64,000 nucleotides of DNA, from positions 124,001-188,000 of the forward strand of contig JAECYW010000040.1 of the NCBI GenBank assembly GCA_023014335.1, given 5' to 3'. Origin of the DNA: Galerina marginata. Its lineage: Eukaryota; Basidiomycota; Agaricomycetes; Agaricales; Galerinaceae. Below are positions 1 to 11,600 of this stretch, one piece after another (the first letter of the stretch is position 1; each line of letters starts with the position of its first letter). The translations under genes and the position numbers were made by a program. The notes below the pieces were generated by a model. That model was given only the letters and a program-made list of their open reading frames with translations, was not told where the DNA came from and made no database searches.

Positions 1-2622
1 AAAATCCTTATCCATGTTTCCAACTCTGAGGACGATATTTCCCACACGCTAGTACGCAATGAGTTAGCAAGCTGTTTGTGAGAGAAACATAAAATTTACC
101 CAAATGGCATCACAAGGAATTGCAGGAGATCATCCCAGTTTTCGTCCACCTTCACCAAAGGCCCGTGTTCAGCCAAGACAAGCCAAAGCTGCTTTGTCAC
201 CTCCGCCTCTTCTTGGCTTTCGCTCCTACGGTGAAGGACGTGAAGCAGAGTCGGAATGCCCACAGATATCAGATCCCCGCAAAGCTGGCTCCAAAGCTCC
301 CTGACGTGTTCATCTGACAGTGTAAACTGTTTCTGCAGCAAAGACGCCAAAATTATCTCTGCTGGAGAAGAAAGCCATGTTGTAGTAAAAACATTCTTCA
401 TGACGGCCCAAAGTTTCCCAATAAAAGCGAGGTAACGTCTGTGCATCTCGGAAGTGTCCAGAGGGATCGAGAGGGTATTGACAATTGACGCAATCTTGCA
501 TGCAAAAGAAGAGGAAGCTGAAAGGTGCCGTTCTCCAGGCGCCACACTCCCGTGAACGAGTAATAATGCTTGCCACACTTGAAAAAGTCTGGGCTAATGA
601 GAATCTGGTTGGCATCAGTGCGACAGGGCAATTTCAGATAAAACTTGCCGGAAAATCTTGACTCGAAAGCAGGTCCCATTGAGCAACCATAAGCCATAGC
701 TTAGATAGCTTATCCCAGTGTCGGATTACTTCCTTTTCCGATAACGGTGGAAGCTGTTCGACAGATTTCTTCACTGCCAGCACATTAATCTCTCTTGTGG
801 TTTGCGAAAGAAGGGTCCCATCGATTAGATTCTGGGAAAACGATTCTTGATCACCATCGATGTCCCTGGCGGTAAAAGGTGCTCCGATGGCAACCGTCAG
901 GCGAGACAAGGTCGCCACACCTTCGTTTCTCGATGTGGAATCCCCCGTTTCAACAAATTTAGTTATTAAATCAATAGCTCTAGAGACGTCTGGCTCTGAG
1001 CGGCCCCTTTCCACAGCAGAATTATCTGCACCAAGCAAAGAACCGAGGAGGTTCAGGCTGCGTCCGCCACGCAGGTCTTCACACACAAGACGATATGCGC
1101 ATTCCCGAACACTGGGTTTGCCGCTAGTATTAACCCGGTCGAGGCTCATTGGGACGCGGGAGAATGCCCAGAATAGGATCTTCCAAATTTCGGGTTGTGT
1201 ATCACGGACCGTGCCCTGTTTATGCCGAGCAAATTCTTGAAGAATAGCGACGACGAACTTGACAGACCTGGAATTTGTGAAAAAGAAATGATCTAGAAGG
1301 ACCAGGAAACATGAGGTAGTTGCTAATGCAAACGAAGGGCCTAGCCTTCGCCATTGAGGAAGGTCCGCCAACGCGGCTTTGAAAGAGGACAGCAAGCTAT
1401 TCTCGGGGCCAGAACATTTCTTCTGCGACTGAGTTTCGACGAATGTCTGGACAAACTTGGAGGCTTGTTCTTGGGGAAACTGATCCTTGGAAGCCAGGTT
1501 CAATTTCGCTGAAGTAAATGCGCTCAATGCCAAAGAAGCGTGCAATTGGACCTCTGGGGATCCAGAGTCAAGATTGTCGAGTACAAGGGGTAGGAGTTCA
1601 ATAAACGAGACGCTAAGTTTTGGGCGAGTTTCTAAGATACAGTGGATAGCCTGCATATGAAAGCTCAGTTGGAGATAGCTCACCACATGAGGTATGAGAT
1701 TCACCTTGAAAGCATCAAGTTTTCCGATATAGCCGCCCACCTGATGGGAGATAGAATTTCGAAGAGCCGATATAATATCAACCTTCAACGAGGCCAAGAT
1801 CGACATAGGCAACTGCTGTACTTTCAGGGTCCATAGAGCGATAGCCGAGGATTTAGTTAAGCCCAACGTAGGTGGGGTGGTGGTCGCGCAAAGCGAGGCA
1901 ACGTCACGCAGAAGGAAGGTTAGTTGATTATCTGAAAGGGAAGTTCAGCAGGGAAATTAATGCATAACATTCGTCGTACCTGTAAAATTAGAATACAGGG
2001 CAGGAAACGTGAAGATGTCAGACGCGAAACGGAGTGCGTATTGGCAGAGCGTGTTATTTTCCAGGATAGTTCGCAACTCGTCTTCGTTTGGGGTCGTTTC
2101 GGAGAAGTAGGATAGATCGACAAAAGAATGTGGTTGGGGCTGAGAGTCAAACGAGTTTGGCAAGACGCGTCTGATATCCCGCGTAAGGCACCCTACAATG
2201 TGTGACGATTCTTCTTTGAAGATCGCCAAACATAAGGGAGGTTCATCGGAGGTTATAAGGTTTATTTCAATCCGTATCTTGTTGGAAAGTGTATTATATG
2301 CTTCCACGAGGTCATGAATAGAAATACATTCTTGGGCGGGGTCGGATGTGGATGCTTTGAGTGTCCGGATCGCTGACGTGAAGTGGGAAGGCGATATCGC
2401 TGGGGGTTTCACCGGCGGTTCAGTCACTGCGCTTCTATCCATAGGATTCTTCGCAACAGAAAGGCCGTCCGTCCCACAGAGAGCAGCCTTGTCAATAGAA
2501 CCGAACGTTGGAATTGAAGGCAAAGAATGTTTCACTTTGGAGGTACAAGCGTTCGCTGCTTCAAGGTCTTGAGATATATTACGCTTGCGGCTATCTTCTA
2601 AGACCGTGTCCGATGGCACCAT
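1..2622 (-). CDS. RIF1: RIF1-like protein, N-terminal part (partial at left edge)
   Basis: Telomere- and replication-timing factor of the Rif1 family; family members act on chromatin and recruit protein phosphatase 1. Spliced exons are 2622-1980, 1931-645, 577-100 and 48-1 on the minus strand; introns of 48, 67 and 51 nt have GT-AG ends and keep one frame. Residues 1-100 are low-complexity. The family-like part begins around 'IHDLVEAYNTLSNKIR' and continues through 'LCQYALRFASDIFTFPALYS' and 'AIALWTLKVQQLPMSIL', followed by alpha-helical HEAT-like repeats, as in the Rif1 N-terminal domain. The first ATG in frame is at 2622; a GTG at 2628 and an open stretch upstream make an extra 5' exon possible. 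The frame is still open at position 1, so the C-terminus is missing. No disabling change is seen. Assignment rests on remembered family pattern, without a search. Confidence 0.75.
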
Positions 2623-3621
2623 GGACACGAGGCTAGAACTGAGCTGGGCGTTGTTCTGCGTCTCCGGGACGTGATGTTCAGTTGAGAATGGCTAGAAACC
2701 AAGAAACGCAGATGAAGTGTTGTTACAGATTACAATCAAACCAGTTTGTCCTGAAAATCATCGCATCGTTCGTTCTATCTCTCAGTTCGCCGACGCAGAT
2801 GTGTCGATTAGTCCTGGGTCGCGTCTGGAAATATGATGCTTGAGATGAAGTGTTTGAGTGTCTGGCTGGACAGAAAAATTTGAGTCTAGGATCCTCGTAA
2901 ACTTCCTGCAAAGGGGAAACAAGAAATTCGTGGCTTCGTGGGTGATTAACGTGAATATCGTCTGCGCTGGCGGATTTGTGCTTGTCAACGCTTGTGGGCT
3001 CAGATGAAAAGTGGCATATCTGGGAATTCAGGGAAAGATTGTGCCTGCATGTGATCTTGTTGATATCTTCGCACGGTCCATCGACATTCGAATATTCACA
3101 AACATTTTCGCAGGTTGCATTCTACGACAGTACATTCACCCAAGATAAACTTGCACCAGCAATTATCTTCTACTTTCCAGGTGCCAGGAGCTATTTACCA
3201 AACTATCCTATTCTCAGGGTTTAGCCATTTTCGAAGCACGGAGTGCGAAACTATCGCACTTTGAACTCCTCGGTCGTCCTCTTGACCTGAATCTACACTC
3301 TTAAAGGCTTTCTTAAAGTTAACTACTGCCATGTTCTTCTTTTTCAACTCAAATGAGTAGCAAAAACTCCTACTTATTGATCTTTGACTGAATTGGGGCA
3401 CGTCTGGCACTGTCCCTCATCCAAACGAGACGAGTTCAACCAGAGTTCTATTCTTTTTCTTAACGTCCTACGATGATCCGACGATCCAATCTCCCATGAC
3501 CGGCTCCTATTGGCTGATATATCAGAAACGATGCACTGAATCTTCTATCATAGTTTTTACCTCATTGACTCCAACTCGTCAGCAAAGCCACAACATCGCC
3601 CTCAAATATCATTTATTAAGC
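2623..3621. other. Intergenic region between RIF1-like gene and secreted-protein gene
   Basis: No coding frame with splice structure was found. About 100-140 nt before the ATG at 3622 there are CCAAT-type (attgg on the plus strand, ~3511) and TATA-like (gatatatc, ~3519) sequences, and a pyrimidine/CA-rich stretch that could hold the start site of the downstream gene. Confidence 0.5.
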
Positions 3622-4289
3622 ATGATATTCTTCCGTCTTACGTCGCACAGCCTCATTATCTCCCTCCTCTTTTCTTGTCATGCTGCTTTTGCTGGTTCTT
3701 GCACGCCGTGCCAGCCTTCTAAGAGGAGGACAAGTCCTTGGAATAAAAGACTGCCCAACCGCGGGGATTACGCCAACCCGAGAATCGAATCCCACCAATG
3801 ACGCGGTAAGGAGGCCAGGTTCCGATATTGTTGTTACGTGGTGCGTTTGTTCCGCCACATATTTTCTTGAATCCGCTGATCATTCTAAGACTTTCGATAA
3901 TAAGGATGGCCCGCGACTTACCCGACAATAACACACCCTTGTACGGAACGCTACTCCTAGGGCACCTGGAAGAAGGAAGCGTTGATGAGCATCTCAATAC
4001 CGGTAGACGTCTACCCTTCGTCGTCTCCTGTTTCCCCGGAGATTTCTAACCCGATGATCATGCATTGTAGAATACCCGCTGGCTTCATACTTTAATCTCC
4101 ACGACGGCTTTACAATCTTCAAGTGTCCCACAGTTGAGCCTCGCAAAGACTATATCCTCGTCTGTAAGTTTATGATCCTTGATTGAGAGTTTTGCGTCGC
4201 TTTAACTAGCCCTTGTTCTAGTAATGGGTAACTCCCGAAATCACAGCCCAACATTCTCCATCAAAAAGGGAAACCGGTTTTGCGTATAG
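3622..4289 (+). CDS. Small secreted Kre9/Knh1-like (PF10342-type) protein
   Basis: Predicted secreted protein of 140 aa. Proposed exons are 3622-3694, 3750-3840, 3905-4002, 4071-4163 and 4222-4289 (423 nt, in frame). Residues 1-24 form a signal peptide (hydrophobic core SLIISLLFSCHAAFA). The rest follows the Kre9/Knh1-like, Ser-Thr-rich membrane-anchored family: a 'W.RPGSDIVVTW'-type strand (here RRPGSDIVVTW), 'LLLGHLEEGS..EHL', 'YPLASYF', 'DYILVLMGNS' and 'SPTFSI'. No GPI tail or Ser/Thr-rich linker follows, so this is the bare domain. The first donor (GTTCTT) is weak and that intron is the least certain. Family members are cell-wall or secreted proteins; no enzyme activity is implied. A paralogue with the same plan lies 0.9 kb downstream. 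Confidence 0.65.
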
Positions 4290-5191
4290 GTTTCTCTCAG
4301 CTTCAGATTATTATTTTGCATCCGATGCTATGTTTCTCAAGGGTAGACGATTTACATGCATCCCGCCGGCAGTCAAACTACAACTTTAAGAGCATGCACC
4401 GTGGCTTAAAAACCAGGTTTATTAGGTGTGTTGCCAATCTGAAACCTGATACAATCGCATCGACGATGAAAGTTTCTGGGTTCACGATCTAAACCTGTAC
4501 CTTACGAGATTTATCTTCGCGGTAATAACTCTGCGCGCAGGCCTGGGAACCCTCATCCAGCACCGATCTGACAACGACCTCGATTCCTTGCTTGCTTTTA
4601 GCTCGATCGGCCTGGCGGCCGAAGCTATTTTCACTGTAAACAGCTTCGTTGATTTTTTTTCTCGTGAATCAAAAAATTATAATGGTCTGCCCTGTCTAAA
4701 AAACATCCAGCCGTGCGGCAAACTTGGTTATCTTGGTGAAACTGGAGGATCCCGTAGATCCAGACCCTCTTAGACCGCGGAAGGCCATGCCTCCTTCCAT
4801 TGATCAACATCCTCGACTTTATCTCCCCGCTGACAGTCGAGGAATAACGAGGCAGGGATAACGCCGCCAGTCCCCTGTCCAGCGCACATCATGGTTTGTA
4901 TCTCGGTATCTCCACCCTCAAATGCAGCGCAAAGGACCAGAATCTACGATGTGGCACTGGCCTCGTGTACATCGACGCATGCAAGAGAACCCTTCTGAGC
5001 TCCATCAATGAAGAAGACGGCCCGTCCCCGTCTTGAGGAGCCTCAGAGGAGGTATAAAGTCAAGGTCAGCGAGACTCACTTTCGCCAGTACTATTATCTC
5101 TCGTTCTATTCACTTGCTTTCAGCTCGCCTCTCACATCGCTCACAGAACGACCATCCATTTATCTTTTCTGACTCATAAATAATTCTCACC
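4290..5191. other. Intergenic region with promoter of next gene
   Basis: Only short ORFs without family resemblance are present. The last ~150 nt look like a core promoter for the gene at 5192. Confidence 0.5.
5053..5058 (+). promoter_or_regulatory. TATA box of the gene at 5192
   Basis: TATAAA lies 139 nt before the ATG and is followed ~35-80 nt later by pyrimidine-rich sequence typical of fungal transcription starts. The intervening leader is rich in CTTTC and TCAC motifs. Confidence 0.5.
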
Positions 5192-5796
5192 ATGTTCTTC
5201 AGCACCCTCTTTACGTCTATCTTCCTCGCCACTGCCTCCGTCGCTATTCCAATTACTGGCCCACAAGAGCTTATCGTCTACAACCCACCTATTCTTTCAC
5301 CCAAGGCGAATGCTTCCTGGGCAGTGGGTAGCGAACAGATCGTGAGATGGAGTTCGTGTTGTGTCCATCTCCTCCTCCGAACTATATTAATCACATATCT
5401 ATCTCTAAGATACCACAGGCATTTCCGGACAGAAATCTAGTGCCGCCGGCGTTATTCTTCTCGGCTACTCGGAGAATGACAGGGACCACCTGGACGTTGG
5501 TGCGTACAATCTAATCAAAACTATCTGTTCTTAGTTGATGCATCTCGAAAGAGCACCCTCTCGCCACTGGATTTCCCATTACCGCAGGCTCTATTAAAAT
5601 AGTTTTGCCCAAAAACACCACGTCCAGGAATGACTACTTCATCGTCCGTATGTAACATTTCTTCAAGTTAATTATTTCGTGCTGAAATTTGTCCATCTAG
5701 TTTTTGGTGACTCTGTAAGTTGTCAAGCAATTTTCAAGAAGATTGCCTAATGTTTTCTAGGGAAACAAATCGCCGAAGTTTAGGATCCACCACTAG
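5192..5796 (+). CDS. Small secreted Kre9/Knh1-like (PF10342-type) protein, paralogue
   Basis: Predicted secreted protein of 128 aa. Exons 5192-5351, 5419-5499, 5552-5647, 5701-5714 and 5761-5796 give 387 nt in one frame; the fourth exon is only 14 nt. Residues 1-18 are a signal peptide ending ATASVA. The remainder carries the family pattern: 'ASWAVGSEQIVRWS', 'GVILLGYSEN', 'EHPLATGFPI', 'NDYFIVLFGDSG' and 'SPKFRI'. There is no GPI anchor or serine/threonine-rich tail. Intron positions match those of the 3622-4289 gene, supporting tandem duplication, but the proteins are clearly diverged. Likely cell-wall associated or secreted; exact role unknown. Confidence 0.75.
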
Positions 5797-6725
5797 ACGA
5801 TGAGAACACTCACGACGTTATATGTAACCAGCATTGCCTAGTTCTTGTGGATTGTAATCTCCAGCTGCGACATCAGCCCTCTTACTTCGGATTCCTGCTA
5901 GCTAATCACTGTCTGTTCTCTGTATCTGATACTTCATCACTGTCTTTCGTTGCATATCTTATTCACCCCGTCAGCTCTTAATAATGATAATAATTACAAC
6001 AATTGATTTCTATACATGTCGTACTCTCAATGCACCATCCAAACATCTAAAAATGACCCATTTGCATCCAGAACGGTGGTATATCTTGCGAAGAGCACGG
6101 TAGTCCACACACATAGCCACATATGCATGTCTCTGGAGTCCACAATAGTGAAAAAAGTGGAAAATCCCAAAACTCGTATCGCCTGATTGAGAGGATTCAG
6201 GAATTTTATCGCCCAAGTTGGACATTATTGAGTAAGGCCATGCGTGATGGATCCAGGAGATTCCTGAAAAGAGCAGGTATCGATCGCTCTGCTCACAGTG
6301 TAGAGGACGAAACCCAACGTGCAGGTACCGTATTAGTCGCTGCTGCCCAAAGACGAATTGTGACTTGAATGATGAATTTCTCGAAACTACATCAGCAAAA
6401 TTAATACAGAGAGCAGGAAATGAAACTCCCGGAGCGATTTGACGACTTGTGGTTCCTGGACTCCAAATCGCTTAAGCGAATGGCGAAGGCCAACTCTAGA
6501 GTCTACCTCAACGTCTCCTTGTATAGGGACATGTGCCGAGTTGACAGAAGATGACGTCAGACGTTACATAAGCCTTTGTTACTTATAGTCCCGTGACCTT
6601 GTTGATTTAATTTGTCACCGTGGGCGAGTTCGCGTCCTGTCGCGTCTTGTCGCGTTCTTGCCTTTGTACGGAATCCTTCTCTTTAATCGCCAGTTGTTTG
6701 AACAAGACTTTGCACCTTGCAAGCT
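5797..6725. other. Intergenic region upstream of kinase-like gene K1
   Basis: No gene recognised. The last ~180 nt contain a module (TGACGTCA, then TCCCGTGACC) that recurs upstream of the related gene at 11601 and once more at 61.07 kb. Confidence 0.5.
6552..6598 (+). promoter_or_regulatory. CRE-like site plus conserved TCCCGTGACC element (K1 promoter)
   Basis: TGACGTCA at 6552-6559 is a perfect ATF/CREB palindrome; TCCCGTGACC at 6589-6598 follows. The pair recurs at 11499-11530 (first half TTACGTCA) and 61068-61092 with different spacing. Function is inferred only from recurrence upstream of paralogous genes. Confidence 0.4.
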
Positions 6726-8344
6726 ATGACGGTAGTTGTATCTCTTCCTAGATTTCTAACTATACTCACGCAATATCTATTCTTTCACAGACTCCCGCAC
6801 CTTCGATCACTTTCCCAGTCAGTGACAAGACGTTTGACCTAGTGCCTGAACGCGCAGCGTTTTGGGACTCGCCGACCACAGTACAGTGGTTCAAAGAACG
6901 CGGTTACACTCTTTACAAAAGGTTTTATCTGGAAGGTGAACCTGTAGACTCTCAATCCGTTCCAGCATTGCCCTTCGAAGAATTTGGAGACGGAATGTAC
7001 CCTTTCGCCTATTACGACACCAAAATCTTTTGCAAAACCAGCGTTCCCCTTCGCTCATATGTCTCTACTGTAATTTTAATCCATTTCGCGTGTGAAGAGA
7101 ATTCTAACACATGGCGACTGGATAGGCTAATATTGCTTTCGCGCAGGACTCCTTCGGTCGTCATGTAGCAATCAAAATTGTGCAGGATAATACAGATGAA
7201 TATCGTATTTTACGACTCTTGAGCCAAAAGACTCGAAAGGAACTGAAAGATAATTGTGTCATTCCCGTCCTGGAGTTACTCCCGATCGAAGGTTTTTGGT
7301 TTACTATAATGCCTAGGCAGGTCGTCTCAGTCATCTCGGAAGTATCAGCCTAAACTTCTCCCTCAGATGGGGCACCGCTGTCATAACGCCTATGTTTAGT
7401 GAAGTGCGTGAAGTCCTACATTTTATCCGCTCAACTTTGAAGGTAGGCCTCTCGTTGCATTTCTGAATAGTATGATTTACCCGGCGGCTAGGCCTTGGTA
7501 TTTTTACACGAAAACAATATTTGCCATGGGGTAAGTGCACTCAATGCCTCCTTGGGAAGTGGGCTCACTCTGGTTGCAGGATATCAAGGTCGGGAATATA
7601 TTGGTCAATCATTTCGGTGATCAAGGCGTTTCGAACAATTCTGATATGCGTCATGAACTGAGGTCTAAAGATTGCATTCATTATGCGATGTTTGATTTTG
7701 ACTTCTCTATCATGTTGCCTCCTGGAATCGATCGAACGAAGTATCGCCTTCCGTATCATAAGTCTTGGGGAACGTTCAACACAACAATGGACACAGCCCA
7801 AGGTGAAATTGATTTCAATCCCTTCGTGCTTGACGTTGGTTCATTGGGTGTAATGCTTTCTTCCTACTTTCGGGTAAGCAAAATCCAGCGCCTCAATCTT
7901 AGTTCTTTACTCAATCCTCATCGTTTACCCAAGTACTTCTCTGGAACACTTCCCTTGTTAGCCCCCCTCCTGGATAAAATGACCACCCGCAACCTCCATA
8001 GTCGGTTTACAGCATCCGAAGCACTCCATTTCCTCGAAGACATGTATTCGCAATTGACACCGGCTGAGCTTTCAGCAGAATTTTTTCGTGAAGCAGATAT
8101 AGATCGTGATTATCTGCGATATTATGAATATGACACATGGAAACATGTTCCGCCTGATTTTGCAGCGAAATGGGCCACTTATCGGGAGCCTCCCATACCT
8201 TGGACAACAACTATTCTCCGGAAGCTCTGCCAGAACACCTGGATATATCATATTGTTCTATGTATTCGGTGGTTTCTTTCTCGTGTTACCGTCACCTCGA
8301 GACACATTGTGTTGCTTTTCGGACAATACTGGATTCTTTTGTGA
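6726..8344 (+). CDS. Kinase-like protein K1 (fungal HGDIK/DFD family)
   Basis: Predicted 431 aa protein of a fungal-expanded protein-kinase-like family. Exons: 6726-6731, 6791-7069, 7126-7316, 7367-7442, 7492-7530, 7580-7873, 7934-8344. The N-terminal region has 'ERAAFWDSP..VQWFKERGYTLYKR'. The kinase core shows 'FGRHVAIKIV' (ATP-binding lysine), 'CVIPVLELLPIEGFWF' (hinge region), catalytic loop 'HGDIKVGN' split by an intron after HG, and 'FDFDFSIML' in place of DFG. The C-terminal lobe has 'LLAPLLDKMTTRNLHSRFTASEAL' and a hydrophobic last segment (~residues 395-425) that may anchor in a membrane. The third intron starts with GC (AG|GCAGGT), as in K3. The last intron could also be read through without breaking the frame. 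It appears intact; HGD for HRD and DFD for DFG are shared by all four copies. Confidence 0.75.
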
Positions 8345-8448
8345 CTCCAGCTTGTCGCTACGAAGGCTTTTCTGTTTGATGTATACCTTCTTTGAGCAGA
8401 AGATTTCTTGTTCACGAGCCTAATCCTATTTTGGGTCTGCATGGATCA

Positions 8449-10341
8449 GAGTAGTCCACCATGGCCATCAGGTTTGCATGTCTGGCAAAGGCCGCAGTTG
8501 TCCGGTGTGGACAATCATAACATATCCTGTAACAGTCTAACAATTCTATTGTGGCAATAAATGTGCCTTTCCTGGCATCAGGGACCAAAGAGTCTAGCAA
8601 AGGAAGTCCAATAATTCTTTGGAGTTAACATGAAAGTCATATTCAACAGGACGAGCAATAAAACAGAAAGGAGTAAGTTAGCCACATGGGTCAGCCATGG
8701 ATCCTGAATCCCACAAAATGTGTATGCACCCGGCGTGGAAAGGAAGTCATTCCAGAGAGAAACCTGCGGATAATGGCCACTATGTAGTGCCCCCAGTGGC
8801 GGTCGCAAAGCCAGCGAAGTACTTTGGTTGTCCAGGGCAATGGAGGTTCTTTGTATATTTCCCACTTCCTCGCGAAATCAGCTGGGACACGGGACCATCT
8901 GTCATATAGATCATATGATATTTGTTCTCCACGTTCCCGTTGTGGAGTCTGCACTTCAAGTTCACTCTGCGATAACTGAGAGGTCATGTCCTCGAAAAAG
9001 CGAAGAGCCTCCGAAGCCGTAAATCGACGGTCAAGATCACGAGTAGTCATCTTGTCAAGAAGTGGCGCCAGCAAGGGAATTTCTTTTGTGAGGTGCTGTG
9101 GTCTTAGTTAGATTGTGCACAAGCGCGAAAAAGGAGAAACTACTGACTTGATAGAGGCGACAAAAAGTGACACCTACGTTGCCGACATCGAAAACAAACG
9201 GGTTGTAGTCCAACTCGCCTTGATATGTGTCTTTAATCTGGGCAAATGTGCCGTACGATCTTTCACATGGAAGCCTGAAATTGCCGCGGTCTTCGTCGGG
9301 AGATAACATGACAGCAAAGTCAAAATCAAAAACACAGTAAGACAGAGACTTTCGAGACCGAAGGTCTTGCCTGGTCCTGCTGGATCTCTGGAATGTCACA
9401 TCACAAAAATGATTTATCAGGAAGTTGCCCTCATGTATGTCCTGTAAGGCAAAGACGATTACATCTGTTTCCTCAGAGCGGTCAAAATGGACAACACTCA
9501 CTCCATGACTTATGCTGTGTTCGTGCAGGAAGGCAATACCCTTGATTGTGAAGGTCAGAAGTAAGAATGGTAGGCTTTTCCAACACTCGTACCTTTAGCA
9601 TACCATGTATGAAACCGAGGACGTCTTGTACAATTTTTGGATGGGGATTCTGAGGTGAATTGCCCCATCTAAGGTCACGATCAGCCAAATGACTGAGCAC
9701 AAATAACCTCTGCGTTCACCTTGGCATAACTGCAAACCAAAAACCTTCAACGGGTAGAAGATTCAAGACAGGGACCACACAGTTGTCCTTTAACGTTTCT
9801 AGGCGCTGCTGGCTTAGGAAGCGCATGATACGATACTCGTCAGTGCCATCGCGGACAGGCTTAATAGCAACGTGTCGGTTAAGAGAATCTTGACCAAACG
9901 CTACCTTGGCCTAAGCAACAAAAGTAAACGCAAGAATCATACTGGGCTAATAGACATACACGTGGCTCGCTTGCTCGGAGAGGTGTTGGGTCTGAGTCAA
10001 GACATTGGGCATCATAATAAGAATAGGGATAGACGCCTTCGGCGAAGTCCTGGAATGGAAGTGCAGGTTCAGTCGAGGGCGACAAATAATCATCCTTCCC
10101 TATTCGTTTGTATAGTGTATATCCGTGTTCTTGGAAGAACTGGATAGTGTCTGGGGAGTCCCAGAAAGCTATTCTTTCGTACAAATCGAAGCCAGAACCT
10201 GATTCAGAATCGAAGGTTACGCGAAGAGTATGGTCCTGCGCAAAGACGACCTGTCAATACCAATGACCGTAGACTGAAAATCAGGCCACCTTCAGAACAG
10301 AATTGACAACTGCCACTCTGAATGGAAGAATTTGACAAGTG
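8449..10341. repeat. Segmental duplication, copy A (contains K2)
   Basis: About 1.9 kb that matches 61119-63030 in the same orientation with roughly 90-95% identity by eye. Homology starts abruptly at 'gtagtccaccatggccatca' and fades beyond 'tttgacaag'. It contains the whole kinase-like gene K2 plus its 3' flank and a short 5' flank. Confidence 0.85.
8691..10295 (-). pseudogene. Kinase-like gene K2, start codon lost (ATG to CTG)
   Basis: Same family as K1 and convergent with it. Exons 10295-10290, 10235-9960, 9910-9720, 9668-9593, 9540-9502, 9441-9148 and 9095-8691 splice into an open 428-codon frame with 'HVAIKPV', catalytic loop 'HGDIHEGN' (H replaces K of K1), 'FDFDFAVML' and 'LLAPLLDKMTTRDLDRRF'. 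Lengths of exons 3-6 equal those of K1 and K3 exactly. At the position where K1 and K3 begin with ATG and K4 has ATGAAG, K2 has CTGAAG, so the normal start is gone. An extra base near 9967 is offset because the intron donor is 2 nt later (CGT|GTATGT), keeping the frame. Use of CTG or of another start cannot be excluded, so this could be a very recent pseudogene or a gene with a different first exon. Confidence 0.7.
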
Positions 10342-11600
10342 CTTTATGCAAGGGGAGGGAGAACCTCCCACGAACACGTCAAAATTCAAATACCAAGCGA
10401 GTAAAAGCTTCGATACACTATCATGTGCAAGGAGATTCAAATTTTTTTGTATTTGAAGCGGTTTGCCATGAGTTCATCCTCTTTGGCCTTAAAATTTGGT
10501 ATATACATAGACAAACATATTTTATACTGATATCTCTAAAAATTTTCAGAAAAGGATGAACAGAAAGAGCATCGGGACAGTTCCGCGTTTGAAGGTGCCA
10601 AAATCCAGGAGATGCAAATCGAAAGTAACGCAAAGTCACGGAGATTCCCACCAAACCAAAAGCGGAGAATATTCGATTTGTCACGACTTTGTCACGCCTT
10701 TCTACCTTTCCATCCATATCTCTGGCAGAACTTACTCTTATATCCTGATTTTTGGTATGCACATTCTTAATTGCAATTAGAAAGTATTCACGAAATTTTG
10801 TGTTAAAACTCAAAGTTGTTGAAGTTTGAGAAACATTTTAGTCAGAAATTTCGTATGCTCTCACCAAAGTGCAGTGTCCACAACGATTCCATTTCAGTTT
10901 TTCCCCAATATTTTTACATATTCGTGGAGCTGAGATGTAAGGCATTCAGAATGTGCAAAAAGATTGGCGAAATTGTGTGTTGTGGAAGCCACAGAGTCGA
11001 TTTTGAATCTCCCGGTCACTTTGAATCCCGTTGCACATGATAGCATGGGTCATGCGCATTGGGAGTCGGGAGTCAAAGATGCACGTCTAATCGGCAGTGC
11101 TTCAGAAGTTCAATGAAAGGTAATCAGAATTTCCGAGGCACTCCCAAAAGAGTGGCCCCAGAAACCTGGAAGTATATTCGAGGTAGAGAAGTCCGAGAAA
11201 TATACAACTAGATAAATGAGCAATAGATAAAGGATGTGGGATGGTGGGTGCTGCAAAAATTCCGAGTCCACGCAAGGAGGTGGGCGATATGGATCAGGAA
11301 TTGACTCGAGACAAGTTGGTCACCGCACTTAAGTATTTTCCGTCATCCTCGCGGATGAGTAATGCGGATCGCTCGCACGGGATCGCCAGTCTCCGAGACT
11401 GGGAAAATGAAGAAAGGAGGAATATTGAACTAAGTAAACTCAACGCTCGATTAGACTAGAGTAAACTAAAAACTTTAAATCCGATCAATGTAGAGAGATT
11501 ACGTCAGAAATTGGTTGCAGTCCCGTGACCGCGTGACCTCGTTGAATACTTGACGATGAATTTCACTGTTCGACCCAACGCCTCGCGTACCTCAAGACCC
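10342..11600. other. Intergenic region upstream of K3
   Basis: A-T rich around 10430-10560; a 72-codon ORF at 11241-11459 has no recognisable similarity. Nothing else is supported apart from the promoter module near 11.5 kb. Confidence 0.5.
11499..11530 (+). promoter_or_regulatory. Conserved promoter module of K3
   Basis: TTACGTCA (one mismatch to the CRE palindrome) at 11499-11506 and TCCCGTGACC at 11521-11530, followed by a 'cctcgttga' stretch as in K1. It lies ~75-100 nt before the ATG at 11601. Confidence 0.4.

Noticed and set aside
3750..3820. tRNA-like T-arm (aatcgaatcc) near the first secreted-protein gene
   Set aside because: No matching acceptor or anticodon stem at the right distances; the bases are explained by exon 2 of the Kre9-like gene.
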